Source of the DNA: JAFGHJ01 sp964534175
GTDB lineage: Bacteria > Hydrothermota > UBA3072
Assembly: GCA_964534175.1 (NCBI GenBank)
Contig: CAZHNS010000011.1
Location: 1-61,328, forward strand
Length of the DNA: 61,328 nucleotides
Direction: 5' to 3'
Within the stretch, counting starts at the first letter, position 1; each line of letters opens with the position of its first letter. Shown in pieces: positions 52,602-59,702 of the stretch. The notes below the pieces were generated by a model that had not been told where the DNA came from, did no database searches, and worked only from the letters and a program-made list of their open reading frames with translations. A program made the position numbers and the translations under genes.

Positions 52602-54112
52602 CTATCAAATATAGAAATTTATCAAAAGGTATAAAAACCTTCTTAAAAAAAAGGGAAGTAACGAGCCAAAAAAGCCTTGAACGTTTTCTTCTTCCCACCT
52701 TTGAAAATTTGCGTTCAGCGGACGAAACTTTGAAAACAGCAGTTTATAAAGTCCAGGATTTTATAAAAAAAGGCAAAAAAATACTAATCTGGGGAGACCA
52801 GGACGTAGACGGAATAACATCAACTTTTATCATGAAAATATTATTCCGGGAAGCTTTTGGAATTAAAGTCCGACACTACATCCCTAACAGAAGTGAAGAA
52901 GGTTACGGGCTTTCCCGGTTAGGTATCGACAAAGCCCATAAAAAAGGAATAGATCTTATCATCACTGTGGATTCGGGAACAAGCAGCGTTTCGGAAGTAG
53001 AATACCTGAAGAAAAAAGGCATGCAGATAATCATAACAGATCACCACGAATTAAAAGAAAAACTCCCCAAAGCACCGATAATAAATCCAAAGCTGAACTC
53101 TTTCGGCTATAAATATCTTTGCGGAGCGGGAGTGGCTTTCAAGTTTGCGGATTGCGTGTTCCTTGATTATATGGGTAAAAACACATCAGAATGGACCAGC
53201 GATATACCTGAAATACCGGCGCTTGCATTTATTGGAACACTCACCGACAAAGTTCCCCTTCTTGATGAAAATAGAATAATATATAATGAAGGATCAAAAT
53301 GTTTGAAAAAATCCAAAAAACCTTCTTTCACTTTGCTGTCTGGTAAAAGAAATATCTCAAAAGCCATTATTCCTCTTTCTTCCGGAAGAGAACATCTTAC
53401 CTGGGAGTTTTTCTCTGCCGGGACCGCTAAGGAAGCAGAAGAGATTTACGCACTGCTAAAATCAAAACACTCTAGCTGGAATAAGTGCGCCCGCGGAGCA
53501 TTCTCTTATTTGAAAAGCGATTTAAACGCGGGAAATCTGGTGATTTTTAAAAGTAACCTCGATTACAAAATTGCGGGCAGTGCCGCAAACAGAGCAAAGG
53601 ATTATTGTAAGAATCCAGTTTTTCTTATCTATTCTGTGGGGTCGAAAATTAGGGGAGATGGTAGAGGCCCGGAAGATTTCAATCTTTTATCAGTACTAAA
53701 AAAAGTAAAAGATCTGCTGATAGACTATGGCGGGCACAATTGTGCGTGTGGCTTTGAGCTTAAGAAAGGCAGAGTAGAGGAATTCAAAGAGAGGACCGAA
53801 CCTCTTTTAAAAAAATATAAAGCACAAAAACCATACGATTCAAAATTAAAATTGAACGAAGTAACAGAAGACTTGAAAAATCTAATAGGCAAAATGGAAC
53901 CGTTCGGCAACTCTAACCCTCCACCAGTTTTCCTCATTGATAACGTAATTTATGAAAAAAAAGGTAAAGCGTTCTTTCTTTCTAACGGTAAAACAGAACT
54001 AAAACTCTCAGAAGTTAGAGAAATGCCCCCGCCATCTAAAAAGGTTAACGCTTATCTGGAAATAAAAGGAGATAAAATTAATTTAAAGAGATGGGAATGG
54101 TCAAAAAAATAA
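52598..54112 (+). CDS. recJ: single-stranded-DNA-specific exonuclease RecJ (short form)
   Basis: 504 aa, shorter than the usual 550-580. DHH phosphoesterase motifs: IWGDQDVDGITSTF (usual DYDADG), IITVDSGTSS, IITDHHELKEK (DHH), and later DHHA1 domain with GRGPEDFNLLSVL and YGGHNCACGFEL, then an OB-fold region. Degrades 5' single-stranded DNA in recombination and mismatch repair. GTG start overlapping scpA. All metal Asp/His appear present; Tyr of the first motif is Gln. Confidence 0.92.
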   Translation: MTIKYRNLSKGIKTFLKKREVTSQKSLERFLLPTFENLRSADETLKTAVYKVQDFIKKGKKILIWGDQDVDGITSTFIMKILFREAFGIKVRHYIPNRSEEGYGLSRLGIDKAHKKGIDLIITVDSGTSSVSEVEYLKKKGMQIIITDHHELKEKLPKAPIINPKLNSFGYKYLCGAGVAFKFADCVFLDYMGKNTSEWTSDIPEIPALAFIGTLTDKVPLLDENRIIYNEGSKCLKKSKKPSFTLLSGKRNISKAIIPLSSGREHLTWEFFSAGTAKEAEEIYALLKSKHSSWNKCARGAFSYLKSDLNAGNLVIFKSNLDYKIAGSAANRAKDYCKNPVFLIYSVGSKIRGDGRGPEDFNLLSVLKKVKDLLIDYGGHNCACGFELKKGRVEEFKERTEPLLKKYKAQKPYDSKLKLNEVTEDLKNLIGKMEPFGNSNPPPVFLIDNVIYEKKGKAFFLSNGKTELKLSEVREMPPPSKKVNAYLEIKGDKINLKRWEWSKK

Positions 54113-55290
54113 AATTCGATAAAAATCTTCTTATTCTTCTCGCCTTACTATTAGTAATAGGAGTTTTCCTGCAATACACAGCAAACTATCCTGGCGATCA
54201 GACATTCTTTAGAAATCATCTAATATGGATAGCAATATCTCTGGTTGCGGGATTCATGATTCTTTTCTATCCACTTCACGGATTAAAGGATACGGCGGTA
54301 ATCCTGTACATAATAGGTACAATTCTTCTTATTATTGTTCCTTTCTTACCAAAAAGTGAAGGCAGGTGGATCAGGCTTGGGTCTTTTCAGTTTCAACCTT
54401 CTGAAGTAATGAAGCTTTTCTTTATAATAGCTATAGCAAAAATCCTTTCAAAGTTCGAATATAAAAAAGTATATATGAAAGACCTGAGATTTCTTTTTAT
54501 AATTTCGGCTGTATCTATACTTCTTATTTTTATAGAACCGGATATTGGAACATCGGCAATATATCTTTTTATTTTACTGGGAATGGTGGGAACTCTTAAT
54601 ATAAGCATACCTCGTTACTTGCTTTTTGTATCTCCTTTAATTTCATTTCTATGCGGCTTCCATCTGATTTCCTGGATTTTATTTATGATAATGCTGGTGG
54701 TAACGATAATAATATCAGATATCGATCTCCGATCTGCCATAGGTGTTTTTCTTTTAAACTTAGCTATTGGAGCTTCCGCGCCTATTACGGAAGGGCTTCT
54801 AAAGCCATATCAGAAAGACAGATTACTCAATTTTTTAAATCCCTCCCTGGACCCTACGGGTGCGGGATGGCAGTTACTACAATCCAAAATATCTTTAGGA
54901 TCGGGCGGATTAATAGGAAAGGGATATCTAAACGGTTCAATTAAAAACCTCGGCTTTTTACCTCAAACCAGAACAGATTTTATATTCGCTGTTTTAGGTG
55001 AAGAATTCGGATTTTTGGGAACTTTTATCATTCTTATTCTGTTTTCTCTATTTCTCCTGAGAATTCTTTACATCGCGCAGCACGCACAAAGACCATTTGG
55101 GAAATACCTTGCCTACGGTATTTTCTTCTATTTTCTATCACAGATAACGGTAAACATTGCAATGACTGTGGGTCTACTGCCGGTGGTCGGTTTACCGCTT
55201 CCATTTTTAAGCTACGGAGGAACTTCACTTTTAGTCTCAACAATCTCGGCTTCTCTCTTGATTTCAGTTAAGAATGAATCCATTGTTTAG
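54091..55290 (+). CDS. rodA: RodA/FtsW-family peptidoglycan polymerase
   Basis: 399 aa with about ten transmembrane helices. SEDS landmarks: EGRWIRLGSFQFQPSEVMK, LIFIEPDIGTSAIYLF, LQSKISLGSGGLIGKGYLNG, GSIKNLGFLPQTRTDFIFAV, LGEEFGFLGTF, VGLPLPFLSYGGTSLLVSTI. Closer to RodA (elongation) than FtsW by the FLPQTRTDFIF form. Works with a class B PBP in the cell wall elongasome; none is in the window. The start lies inside the end of recJ; ATG 54097 is an equally possible start. Confidence 0.94.
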   Translation: MGMVKKIKFDKNLLILLALLLVIGVFLQYTANYPGDQTFFRNHLIWIAISLVAGFMILFYPLHGLKDTAVILYIIGTILLIIVPFLPKSEGRWIRLGSFQFQPSEVMKLFFIIAIAKILSKFEYKKVYMKDLRFLFIISAVSILLIFIEPDIGTSAIYLFILLGMVGTLNISIPRYLLFVSPLISFLCGFHLISWILFMIMLVVTIIISDIDLRSAIGVFLLNLAIGASAPITEGLLKPYQKDRLLNFLNPSLDPTGAGWQLLQSKISLGSGGLIGKGYLNGSIKNLGFLPQTRTDFIFAVLGEEFGFLGTFIILILFSLFLLRILYIAQHAQRPFGKYLAYGIFFYFLSQITVNIAMTVGLLPVVGLPLPFLSYGGTSLLVSTISASLLISVKNESIV

Positions 55291-55999
55291 ATTCTTAGGC
55301 GATTTAGAAAAATTCATCTTCCCGCCTTTTTGCCCTATTTGTGACAACGAATTAAAAAGAAACGAGATAATATGTCAGAGATGTTTAGATAAAACATACT
55401 TTGTCTCCCGGAAAAAATGTAAAATCTGCGGAAAACCATTAAAATCGGGCAAGATATGCAAAAATTGCCGGAAAAAAAATCCTTATTTTGATTCGGTAAT
55501 AAGCTGCGGCAGTTATGTTCCCCCCTTCTCGGACATAATAAAAATATACAAATACCGTAATAGACCCTCACTTTCCGCGAGACTCTCAAGAAAACTTTAC
55601 TCCAACTACGACTCCCGAAGTGACGTAAAAAATATAAATTATTTAACCTGGGTACCTATGAAAAAGTCTGAAAAAAGAGACAGAGGATACAATCAGAGCC
55701 AACTTCTGGCCCACGAGTTCTCAAAAATCTCTTCACTTAAAAGTACTAATTTATTACGCAAAACAGCAAATATTCCTTCTCAAACGACATTACCTTACGA
55801 GAAAAGAATTCACAACGTTAAAGATGCCTACGAAATAAGAGAAGAAGCATTAAAAGACTTTAAAGGTAATCCTGAAAATGGGATTATACTTATTGACGAT
55901 GTTTTGACAACAGGAAGTACTCTAAACGAATGCGCCAGAAGACTAAAAGAAGCGGGCTTTAAAAAAGTTGTCGGACTAGTACTGGCTATTTCCCCTTAA
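55274..55999 (+). CDS. comF: ComF-family phosphoribosyltransferase-like protein
   Basis: 241 aa. N-terminal zinc-finger region with CPICDNELKRNEIICQRCL and CKICGKPLKSGKICKNC, then a phosphoribosyltransferase fold: DIIKIYKYRNRPSLSARLS, RDRGYNQSQLLAHEFS, and PRPP loop GIILIDDVLTTGSTL. ComF acts in DNA uptake for transformation; with recJ and scpA nearby a DNA-handling role fits. Last gene of the plus-strand run; its end overlaps the convergent rpsT by 14 bases. Confidence 0.93.
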   Translation: MNPLFRFLGDLEKFIFPPFCPICDNELKRNEIICQRCLDKTYFVSRKKCKICGKPLKSGKICKNCRKKNPYFDSVISCGSYVPPFSDIIKIYKYRNRPSLSARLSRKLYSNYDSRSDVKNINYLTWVPMKKSEKRDRGYNQSQLLAHEFSKISSLKSTNLLRKTANIPSQTTLPYEKRIHNVKDAYEIREEALKDFKGNPENGIILIDDVLTTGSTLNECARRLKEAGFKKVVGLVLAISP

Positions 56000-56237
56000 C
56001 GAGCCTTGCAAATTGAGCTTTTTTTCTCGCTGCCGTGTTCTTATGAATAACTTTATGCTTAACAGCCTTATCTACAGCTGAATAAGCGGCCTTTAGTAGT
56101 TCTTCTTTCTTTTTAGGGTCTTTTTCTTCTTTCAATTGCCTTGTAATATTCTTAATTCTTGTCTTTAGACCCTTATTTCTTTTTCTATTTTCCTCTGCTA
56201 TTCTAACTCTTTTCTTTGCTGATTTTATATTTGGCAC
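55986..56237 (-). CDS. rpsT: 30S ribosomal protein S20
   Basis: 83 aa, Lys/Arg-rich: NIKSAKKRVRIAEENRKRNK, YSAVDKAVKHKVIHKNTAAR and RKKAQFARLVKGK are the S20 hallmarks. Binds 16S rRNA early in small-subunit assembly. GTG start with TTGGAGG upstream. Transcribed after tRNA-Gly and tRNA-Cys on the same strand, probably from the same promoter, and convergent with comF. Confidence 0.96.
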   Translation of the reverse strand: MPNIKSAKKRVRIAEENRKRNKGLKTRIKNITRQLKEEKDPKKKEELLKAAYSAVDKAVKHKVIHKNTAARKKAQFARLVKGK

Positions 56238-56264
56238 TAAACCTCCAATAAGTTTTATTATTTA

Positions 56265-56336
56265 AGGCGGCACCCGGATTCGAACCGGGGGATAACGGTT
56301 TTGCAGACCGTCGCCTTTCCACTTGGCTATGCCGCC
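56265..56336 (-). tRNA. tRNA-Cys (GCA)
   Basis: 72 nt on the minus strand. Acceptor GGCGGCA pairs with TGCCGCC, discriminator U73 (Cys identity), anticodon stem-loop GGTCTGCAAAACC with anticodon GCA, T-arm GGTTCGAATCC. CCA is not encoded. Confidence 0.95.
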
Positions 56337-56347
56337 GACTAAAAAAG

Positions 56348-56419
56348 AGCGGGAAACGGGATTTGAACCCGCGACTTTCACCTTGGCAAGGTGACGCTCT
56401 CCCACTGAGCTATTCCCGC
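56348..56419 (-). tRNA. tRNA-Gly (GCC)
   Basis: 72 nt on the minus strand. Acceptor GCGGGAA pairs with TTCCCGC, D-arm TAGCTCAGTGGGAGAGC, anticodon arm ACCTTGCCAAGGT with anticodon GCC, T-arm GGTTCAAATCC. CCA not encoded. First transcript of the tRNA-Gly/tRNA-Cys/rpsT unit. Confidence 0.95.
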
Positions 56420-56428
56420 CCCTCGCTA

Positions 56429-56456
56429 AATATATTTATACCTCTATTTTTGTCAA
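56429..56456 (-). promoter_or_regulatory. promoter of tRNA-Gly / tRNA-Cys / rpsT
   Basis: Minus strand TTGACA, 16-base spacer, TATATT, 9 bases to the tRNA-Gly 5' end. Confidence 0.75.
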
Positions 56457-56483
56457 GTCTTATATCCTCTCACCCCCCAGATT

Positions 56484-56705
56484 ATTCTCACACGGAGCCA
56501 CGGAGGACACAGAGTTTTTGTTGTTTAACTAAATCCCATTTCCCAAATCCCAAACATTAACCACAAAGTTCACAAAGGACCCAAAGATTACTCCTTTCTT
56601 ACTTCCCAACCTTCTAACTTCCTAACTAAAATATTTACCACAGAGAATGCAGAGATTTTCTTTTATTTTTACTTTAACCCTTGAATCCTCGAAACCTCGA
56701 ACCCT
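56484..56705. repeat. dense mosaic of period-7, -8 and -9 arrays
   Basis: Fills the gap between the tRNA promoter and the ferredoxin gene. 56484-56520 CACGGAGCC / ACGGAGGAC / ACAGAG (period 9); 56526-56552 AATCCCA / TTTCCCA / AATCCCA (7); 56560-56588 CACAAAGTT / CACAAAGGA / CCCAAAGAT (9); 56595-56632 CTTACTTC / CCAACCTT / CTAACTTC / CTAACTAA (8); 56678-56705 AACCCTTG / AATCCTCG / AAACCTCG / AACCCTAA (8). No ORF here is credible. Confidence 0.8.
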
Positions 56706-56712
56706 AACTGTT

Positions 56713-56898
56713 TTATTCTTCGACTATAATCGCTTCAGTTGGGCAGGAATCTGCAACATCCTCACAGTCACATCCGTTACATCCGCCCTCGTCTACAACT
56801 TCAGCTTTCCCGTCATCTCCAAACTCAAACACGTCCGGGCAAGCTTGCACACATACTCCGCAACTGATACATAATTCTTTATCCACTTTTACTTTCAT
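56713..56898 (-). CDS. single-cluster 4Fe-4S ferredoxin
   Basis: 61 aa. CISCGVCVQACP supplies Cys ligands 1-3 (about residues 11, 14, 17), and SCPTEAI near the C-terminus supplies the fourth, as in monocluster (Pyrococcus/Thermotoga-type) ferredoxins. Two extra Cys in CNGCDCEDV are disulfide candidates or spares. Low-potential electron carrier in the cytoplasm. Good Shine-Dalgarno AAGGGAG and own promoter; monocistronic. Confidence 0.94.
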   Translation of the reverse strand: MKVKVDKELCISCGVCVQACPDVFEFGDDGKAEVVDEGGCNGCDCEDVADSCPTEAIIVEE

Positions 56899-56934
56899 TA
56901 TTATTTCTCCCTTTTTATTTTAAAGTAACATTTC

Positions 56935-56962
56935 GATATACTAAAAAAAGTGATTTAGTCAA
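56935..56962 (-). promoter_or_regulatory. promoter of the ferredoxin gene
   Basis: Minus strand TTGACT, 16-base spacer, TATATC, leader about 30 bases with AAGGGAG. Confidence 0.65.
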
Positions 56963-56968
56963 CCCCCC

Positions 56969-56998
56969 CTCAAAAAAATTTCTGTAAATTTTTTTGAG
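56969..56998. other. 13-bp perfect hairpin between divergent units
   Basis: CTCAAAAAAATTT (56969-56981), loop CTGT, complementary arm 56986-56998. Lies upstream of both the ferredoxin gene and tRNA-Glu, so it does not follow a gene. It may be a terminator remnant or an insulator. Confidence 0.5.
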
Positions 56999-57035
56999 TG
57001 CTGTCTGCTGCAAGCAGTAAGCCGAAAGCGGTTTT

Positions 57036-57074
57036 GTTAACGCACTAACGCACCAACCCTCTAACTCTCTAACG
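57036..57074 (+). repeat. octamer array, complement orientation
   Basis: CGCACTAA / CGCACCAA / CCCTCTAA / CTCTCTAA (period 8). Same family as 2549, 3923 and 30046 in the reverse orientation. Directly upstream of the tRNA-Glu promoter. Confidence 0.75.
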
Positions 57075-57083
57075 ATTGCAATC

Positions 57084-57111
57084 TTGACAAACTTGTGATT
57101 TTTTATATCTT
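57084..57111 (+). promoter_or_regulatory. promoter of tRNA-Glu / tRNA-Gln
   Basis: TTGACA, 16-base spacer, TATCTT, 9 bases to the tRNA-Glu 5' end. Confidence 0.75.
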
Positions 57112-57120
57112 TAATGCGCT

Positions 57121-57198
57121 GGCCCCATCGTCTAGCCTGGCCCAGGATATATGGTTCTCAGCCATAAGACAGGGGTTCAAATCCCCTTGGGGCTACCA
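57121..57198 (+). tRNA. tRNA-Glu (CTC)
   Basis: 78 nt including encoded CCA. Acceptor GGCCCCA with TGGGGCT (one G-U), anticodon arm ATGGTTCTCAGCCAT with anticodon CTC, T-arm GGTTCAAATCC. Eight bases before tRNA-Gln. Confidence 0.92.
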
Positions 57199-57206
57199 AA
57201 TTATGT

Positions 57207-57280
57207 TGGGGTGTCGTCTAATGGCAAGGCACAGGACTCTGGATCCTGCTATCGGGGTTCGAATCCCTGCACCCCAGCCA
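57207..57280 (+). tRNA. tRNA-Gln (CTG)
   Basis: 74 nt including encoded CCA. Acceptor TGGGGTG with CACCCCA, discriminator G, anticodon arm CAGGACTCTGGATCCTG with anticodon CTG, T-arm GGTTCGAATCC. Its 3' 6 bases (CAGCCA) are also the edge of the recombinase inverted repeat. The antisense strand of the gene encodes the C-terminus of the recombinase frame, marking an integration junction. Confidence 0.93.
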
Positions 57281-58825
57281 ATTTTTACTAATCGACGAAA
57301 AATCGGAAAAAATATCAGAAAAAGACCCGACCGCCCCACCCAAAAAAGAAGAATCCTTTTTAAAATAATTGTTGTAAAGAGAAGAATTTAAAGAGTTTGA
57401 AGAAAAAGAAGAAATAAAATCAAAAGGAAAAATAAAAGAAAAAGTTAATTGCCTATTTTTTAAAACAAAGTTCGAACCGGTTTTTTTTAGAATTTTTGAA
57501 AATTCTTTGTTGTTTCTTCTCAGATACACCTCACTTATTGAATTACAAGTGTTTATGACATCTTTTGAAAGTTCGAACCATCCACTCCCACCCAGTTTGG
57601 ATTCCTCCAATTTTTGTTTCAATTCTACTTTTCTCTCAATAAATTCCTGTTTTTTTTCTTTATACTCTTCTTCTGTGATAACTCCGTGCAAAAAATTGTC
57701 AAGAAGTTTGCTCGTCATGATTTTTATTTTCTCTAATTCTTCTTTCATTTTAGTCCTTTGCTTCTCTAATCTATTTTCGTCTTTATCCAGTAAACGATTA
57801 TAATAATCAAAAATCTTATCCTTTGTCGCGTCATTAATCCAGATCTTTGAAAGAGAAAATAAAATCTGATTAGCAAGCTCTTTTTGTTCGATGTATCCCT
57901 GAGAACATTTTCCTTTTCTTTTAGTGCAGTGATAGTAAACGAATCTATCTTTTTTCTTTTCAGCTGTTATTGACGCTCCGCATTCACCACACTTCATATA
58001 ACCTCTGAAAGGAAAAGTATATTTCTTTTTTCTTGTCGGGCATGAGCGTTCTTTCATGACTTTCTGACATTTGTCAAAAAGCTGTTTGCTCATCAACGGC
58101 ACATGAGCGCCTTCGAATAATTCTTCCTTAAACTTGATTACTCCGTAATAAAAAGGATTTGTTAAAATATAAGGAATATTGCCCTTTGCTAAATTTTTTC
58201 CATGTTTACCTTTAAGTCCTATCTTAGTTGCAGTCTTACACAAATCGTTATATGAATAATCCCCTGTCGAATACAATTCAAACAGTTTTTTGACAAGTGG
58301 TGCTTTTTCTTCGTCAAGCATTATCGTATGAGTACCAAGGTCATTAAGATAACCAAGAGGAGCCCAGCCCGGATATTCTCCTCGAAGGGCTTTTTCTTTC
58401 ATTCCTCTTTTAACATTCTCGGAAAGATTATCGACGTAATATTTCGATTGCCCAAAAGCAATTGATAGCATAAATTTTCCATAAGCATTATTTTGAAAAG
58501 TGAACGTAGAAAACTTTAAATCTTTTATCGCTCCTGTATCAACGAGGTAAATTATCCTTCCACCATCGATTGAATTTCTTGCAAGCCTATCGGGATGCCA
58601 TGAAATAATTCCTTCTGCTTCTCCTTTTTCGATTAAGGAAAGCATCTCGTTAAAGATTTTCCTTCCGGGTTCTTTAGCAGTTTTAGACTCGATAAATTCT
58701 TTGATTACGTTAAGGTTTTCTTTTTCCGCGAGATTTCTAAGTTCTCGAAGTTGAGAATCGATTGAAAGAATTTGCCTGTCTTCTTCGTCTGTAGATTTTC
58801 GTGCGTATAAGAAATATTTGATCAT
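57218..58825 (-). CDS. large serine recombinase reading into tRNA-Gln antisense
   Basis: 535 aa from ATG 58825 (leaderless promoter; the 16-codon longer frame has no support). Order: resolvase domain (1-150) with catalytic Ser11 in LYARKSTDEEDRQ and SWHPDRLARN; recombinase domain (about 155-265; LRGEYPGWAPLGYLND); zinc ribbon with Cys279, 282, 300 and 307; coiled coil (about 350-430); beta tail GSNFVLKNRQLTF. It cuts DNA at two sites and rejoins them. The final 18 residues (GCRDSNPDS...PVPCH) are the translation of tRNA-Gln antisense, so the native C-terminus was replaced at insertion. A second copy of its 3' end lies inverted at 61033. Confidence 0.93.
   Translation of the reverse strand: MIKYFLYARKSTDEEDRQILSIDSQLRELRNLAEKENLNVIKEFIESKTAKEPGRKIFNEMLSLIEKGEAEGIISWHPDRLARNSIDGGRIIYLVDTGAIKDLKFSTFTFQNNAYGKFMLSIAFGQSKYYVDNLSENVKRGMKEKALRGEYPGWAPLGYLNDLGTHTIMLDEEKAPLVKKLFELYSTGDYSYNDLCKTATKIGLKGKHGKNLAKGNIPYILTNPFYYGVIKFKEELFEGAHVPLMSKQLFDKCQKVMKERSCPTRKKKYTFPFRGYMKCGECGASITAEKKKDRFVYYHCTKRKGKCSQGYIEQKELANQILFSLSKIWINDATKDKIFDYYNRLLDKDENRLEKQRTKMKEELEKIKIMTSKLLDNFLHGVITEEEYKEKKQEFIERKVELKQKLEESKLGGSGWFELSKDVINTCNSISEVYLRRNNKEFSKILKKTGSNFVLKNRQLTFSFIFPFDFISSFSSNSLNSSLYNNYFKKDSSFLGGAVGSFSDIFSDFSSISKNWLGCRDSNPDSRIQSPVPCH
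57275..57488 (-). repeat. inverted repeat arm 1 (recombinase 3' end)
   Basis: 57275-57471 matches 61083-61279 in reverse complement over 197 bp without a visible mismatch. 57472-57488 matches 61033-61049 (17 bp). Between the two blocks the other arm has 33 extra bases. Begins in the last 6 bases of tRNA-Gln. Confidence 0.95.
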
Positions 58826-58832
58826 TAATTTT

Positions 58833-58860
58833 ATCTTAAGGATAACATAAATATTGTCAA
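58833..58860 (-). promoter_or_regulatory. promoter of the recombinase gene (leaderless)
   Basis: Minus strand TTGACA, 16-base spacer, TAAGAT, 7 bases, ATG 58825. Confidence 0.6.
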
Positions 58861-58960
58861 GAGATATATCCATTTATAATAAATAAGGTAAAAACCAATC
58901 TTGAGTTATAATTTACGAAAATAAAAGTATTCCCTTATAGTGCCATTAAAATAAGGGTGG

Positions 58961-59563
58961 TCATTTTGCTAAGCTATCAAGTTTTGCTATAACAGTAGCA
59001 GCTTTTCTCTGGGCCGGGTTTCCACTTTTAGCCTTTTCCCTCAGAAAACACATAGCCTTTTCGCCACCTATCTGATTTAACGTTTGATAGAAAGAGCAAT
59101 AATATTTATAATCACTGCCGTTTTCTGAGGCTTTTATTAATGGGTCTACTGCTTCAGGAGCTTCAAGAAAATAAAGAGCATTTGCGGCTTCTTTGCGTAT
59201 TCCTTCGTTTTCATCTTCGAGTTTTGAGATTATAATATCAACGAATTCTTGTCTGCCTGCACTCATTATACTCAACAAAGCTATAGCTGCTCTCTGGGAA
59301 ACCGGATCTCCCGATTCAAGGTTTTCAGAAAGATAAGTCATAAGTTCTGCTAACTGCATTGACATTCCAAATGTAATATCATCATCGTATGTTTTTTCTC
59401 TTTCTATAAGTTCTTTCAAATCGTTCATATTAGCTTCAACAAGGCTCTTAAGAGTCTCAGTCTTATAACCCTCACTCAAGCCAAAAGCAAATGCAAGCAA
59501 CAAAAGTATAATTAAAACCAAGGACGCTAAAGAGATAAATAATATTTTTTTCTTTTTGTTCAT
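58961..59563 (-). CDS. membrane-anchored HEAT-repeat protein
   Basis: 200 aa from ATG 59563 (AAGGAGG 6 bases upstream); the longer frame would translate the promoter. One N-terminal transmembrane helix after a basic start (MNKKKKILFISLASLVLIIL). The remainder is alpha-helical HEAT/PBS-lyase-type repeats: QRAAIALLSIMSAGRQEFVD, IRKEAANALYFLEAPEAVDP, NPAQRKAATVIAKLDSL. HEAT repeats bind proteins; no enzymatic residues seen. Divergent from the WG-repeat gene and inside the segment bounded by the recombinase repeats, so likely accessory cargo. Confidence 0.85.
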   Translation of the reverse strand: MNKKKKILFISLASLVLIILLLLAFAFGLSEGYKTETLKSLVEANMNDLKELIEREKTYDDDITFGMSMQLAELMTYLSENLESGDPVSQRAAIALLSIMSAGRQEFVDIIISKLEDENEGIRKEAANALYFLEAPEAVDPLIKASENGSDYKYYCSFYQTLNQIGGEKAMCFLREKAKSGNPAQRKAATVIAKLDSLAK

Positions 59564-59580
59564 AATTCCTCCTTTTATAT

Positions 59581-59610
59581 AGTATACTTCAAAAACAGGG
59601 TGAATGTCAA
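59581..59610 (-). promoter_or_regulatory. promoter of the HEAT-repeat gene
   Basis: Minus strand TTGACA, 18-base spacer, TATACT, then a short leader with AAGGAGG. Confidence 0.75.
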
Positions 59611-59641
59611 GGCTTCTTTTCACATTATTGCAAAAATTTGT

Positions 59642-59669
59642 TTGACATTTTAGTATAATTTTATATTAT
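59642..59669 (+). promoter_or_regulatory. promoter of the WG-repeat gene
   Basis: TTGACA, 16-base spacer, TATTAT; leader about 27 bases with a weak AAGGGAAG ribosome site before ATG 59703. About 30 bases from the divergent HEAT-gene promoter. Confidence 0.65.
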
Positions 59670-59702
59670 TATAGTATCATAATAAATAAAAAGGGAAGAT
59701 AC

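Noticed and set aside
56363..56560. Plus-strand ORF of 65 aa starting MNPRLSPWQGDALPLSYS
   Set aside because: Its first part is the antisense of tRNA-Gly; the remainder runs into repeat arrays. Not a gene.
57095..57391. Plus-strand ORF of 98 aa over the tRNAs
   Set aside because: Translates tRNA-Glu and tRNA-Gln sense strands and the recombinase antisense; no ribosome site.
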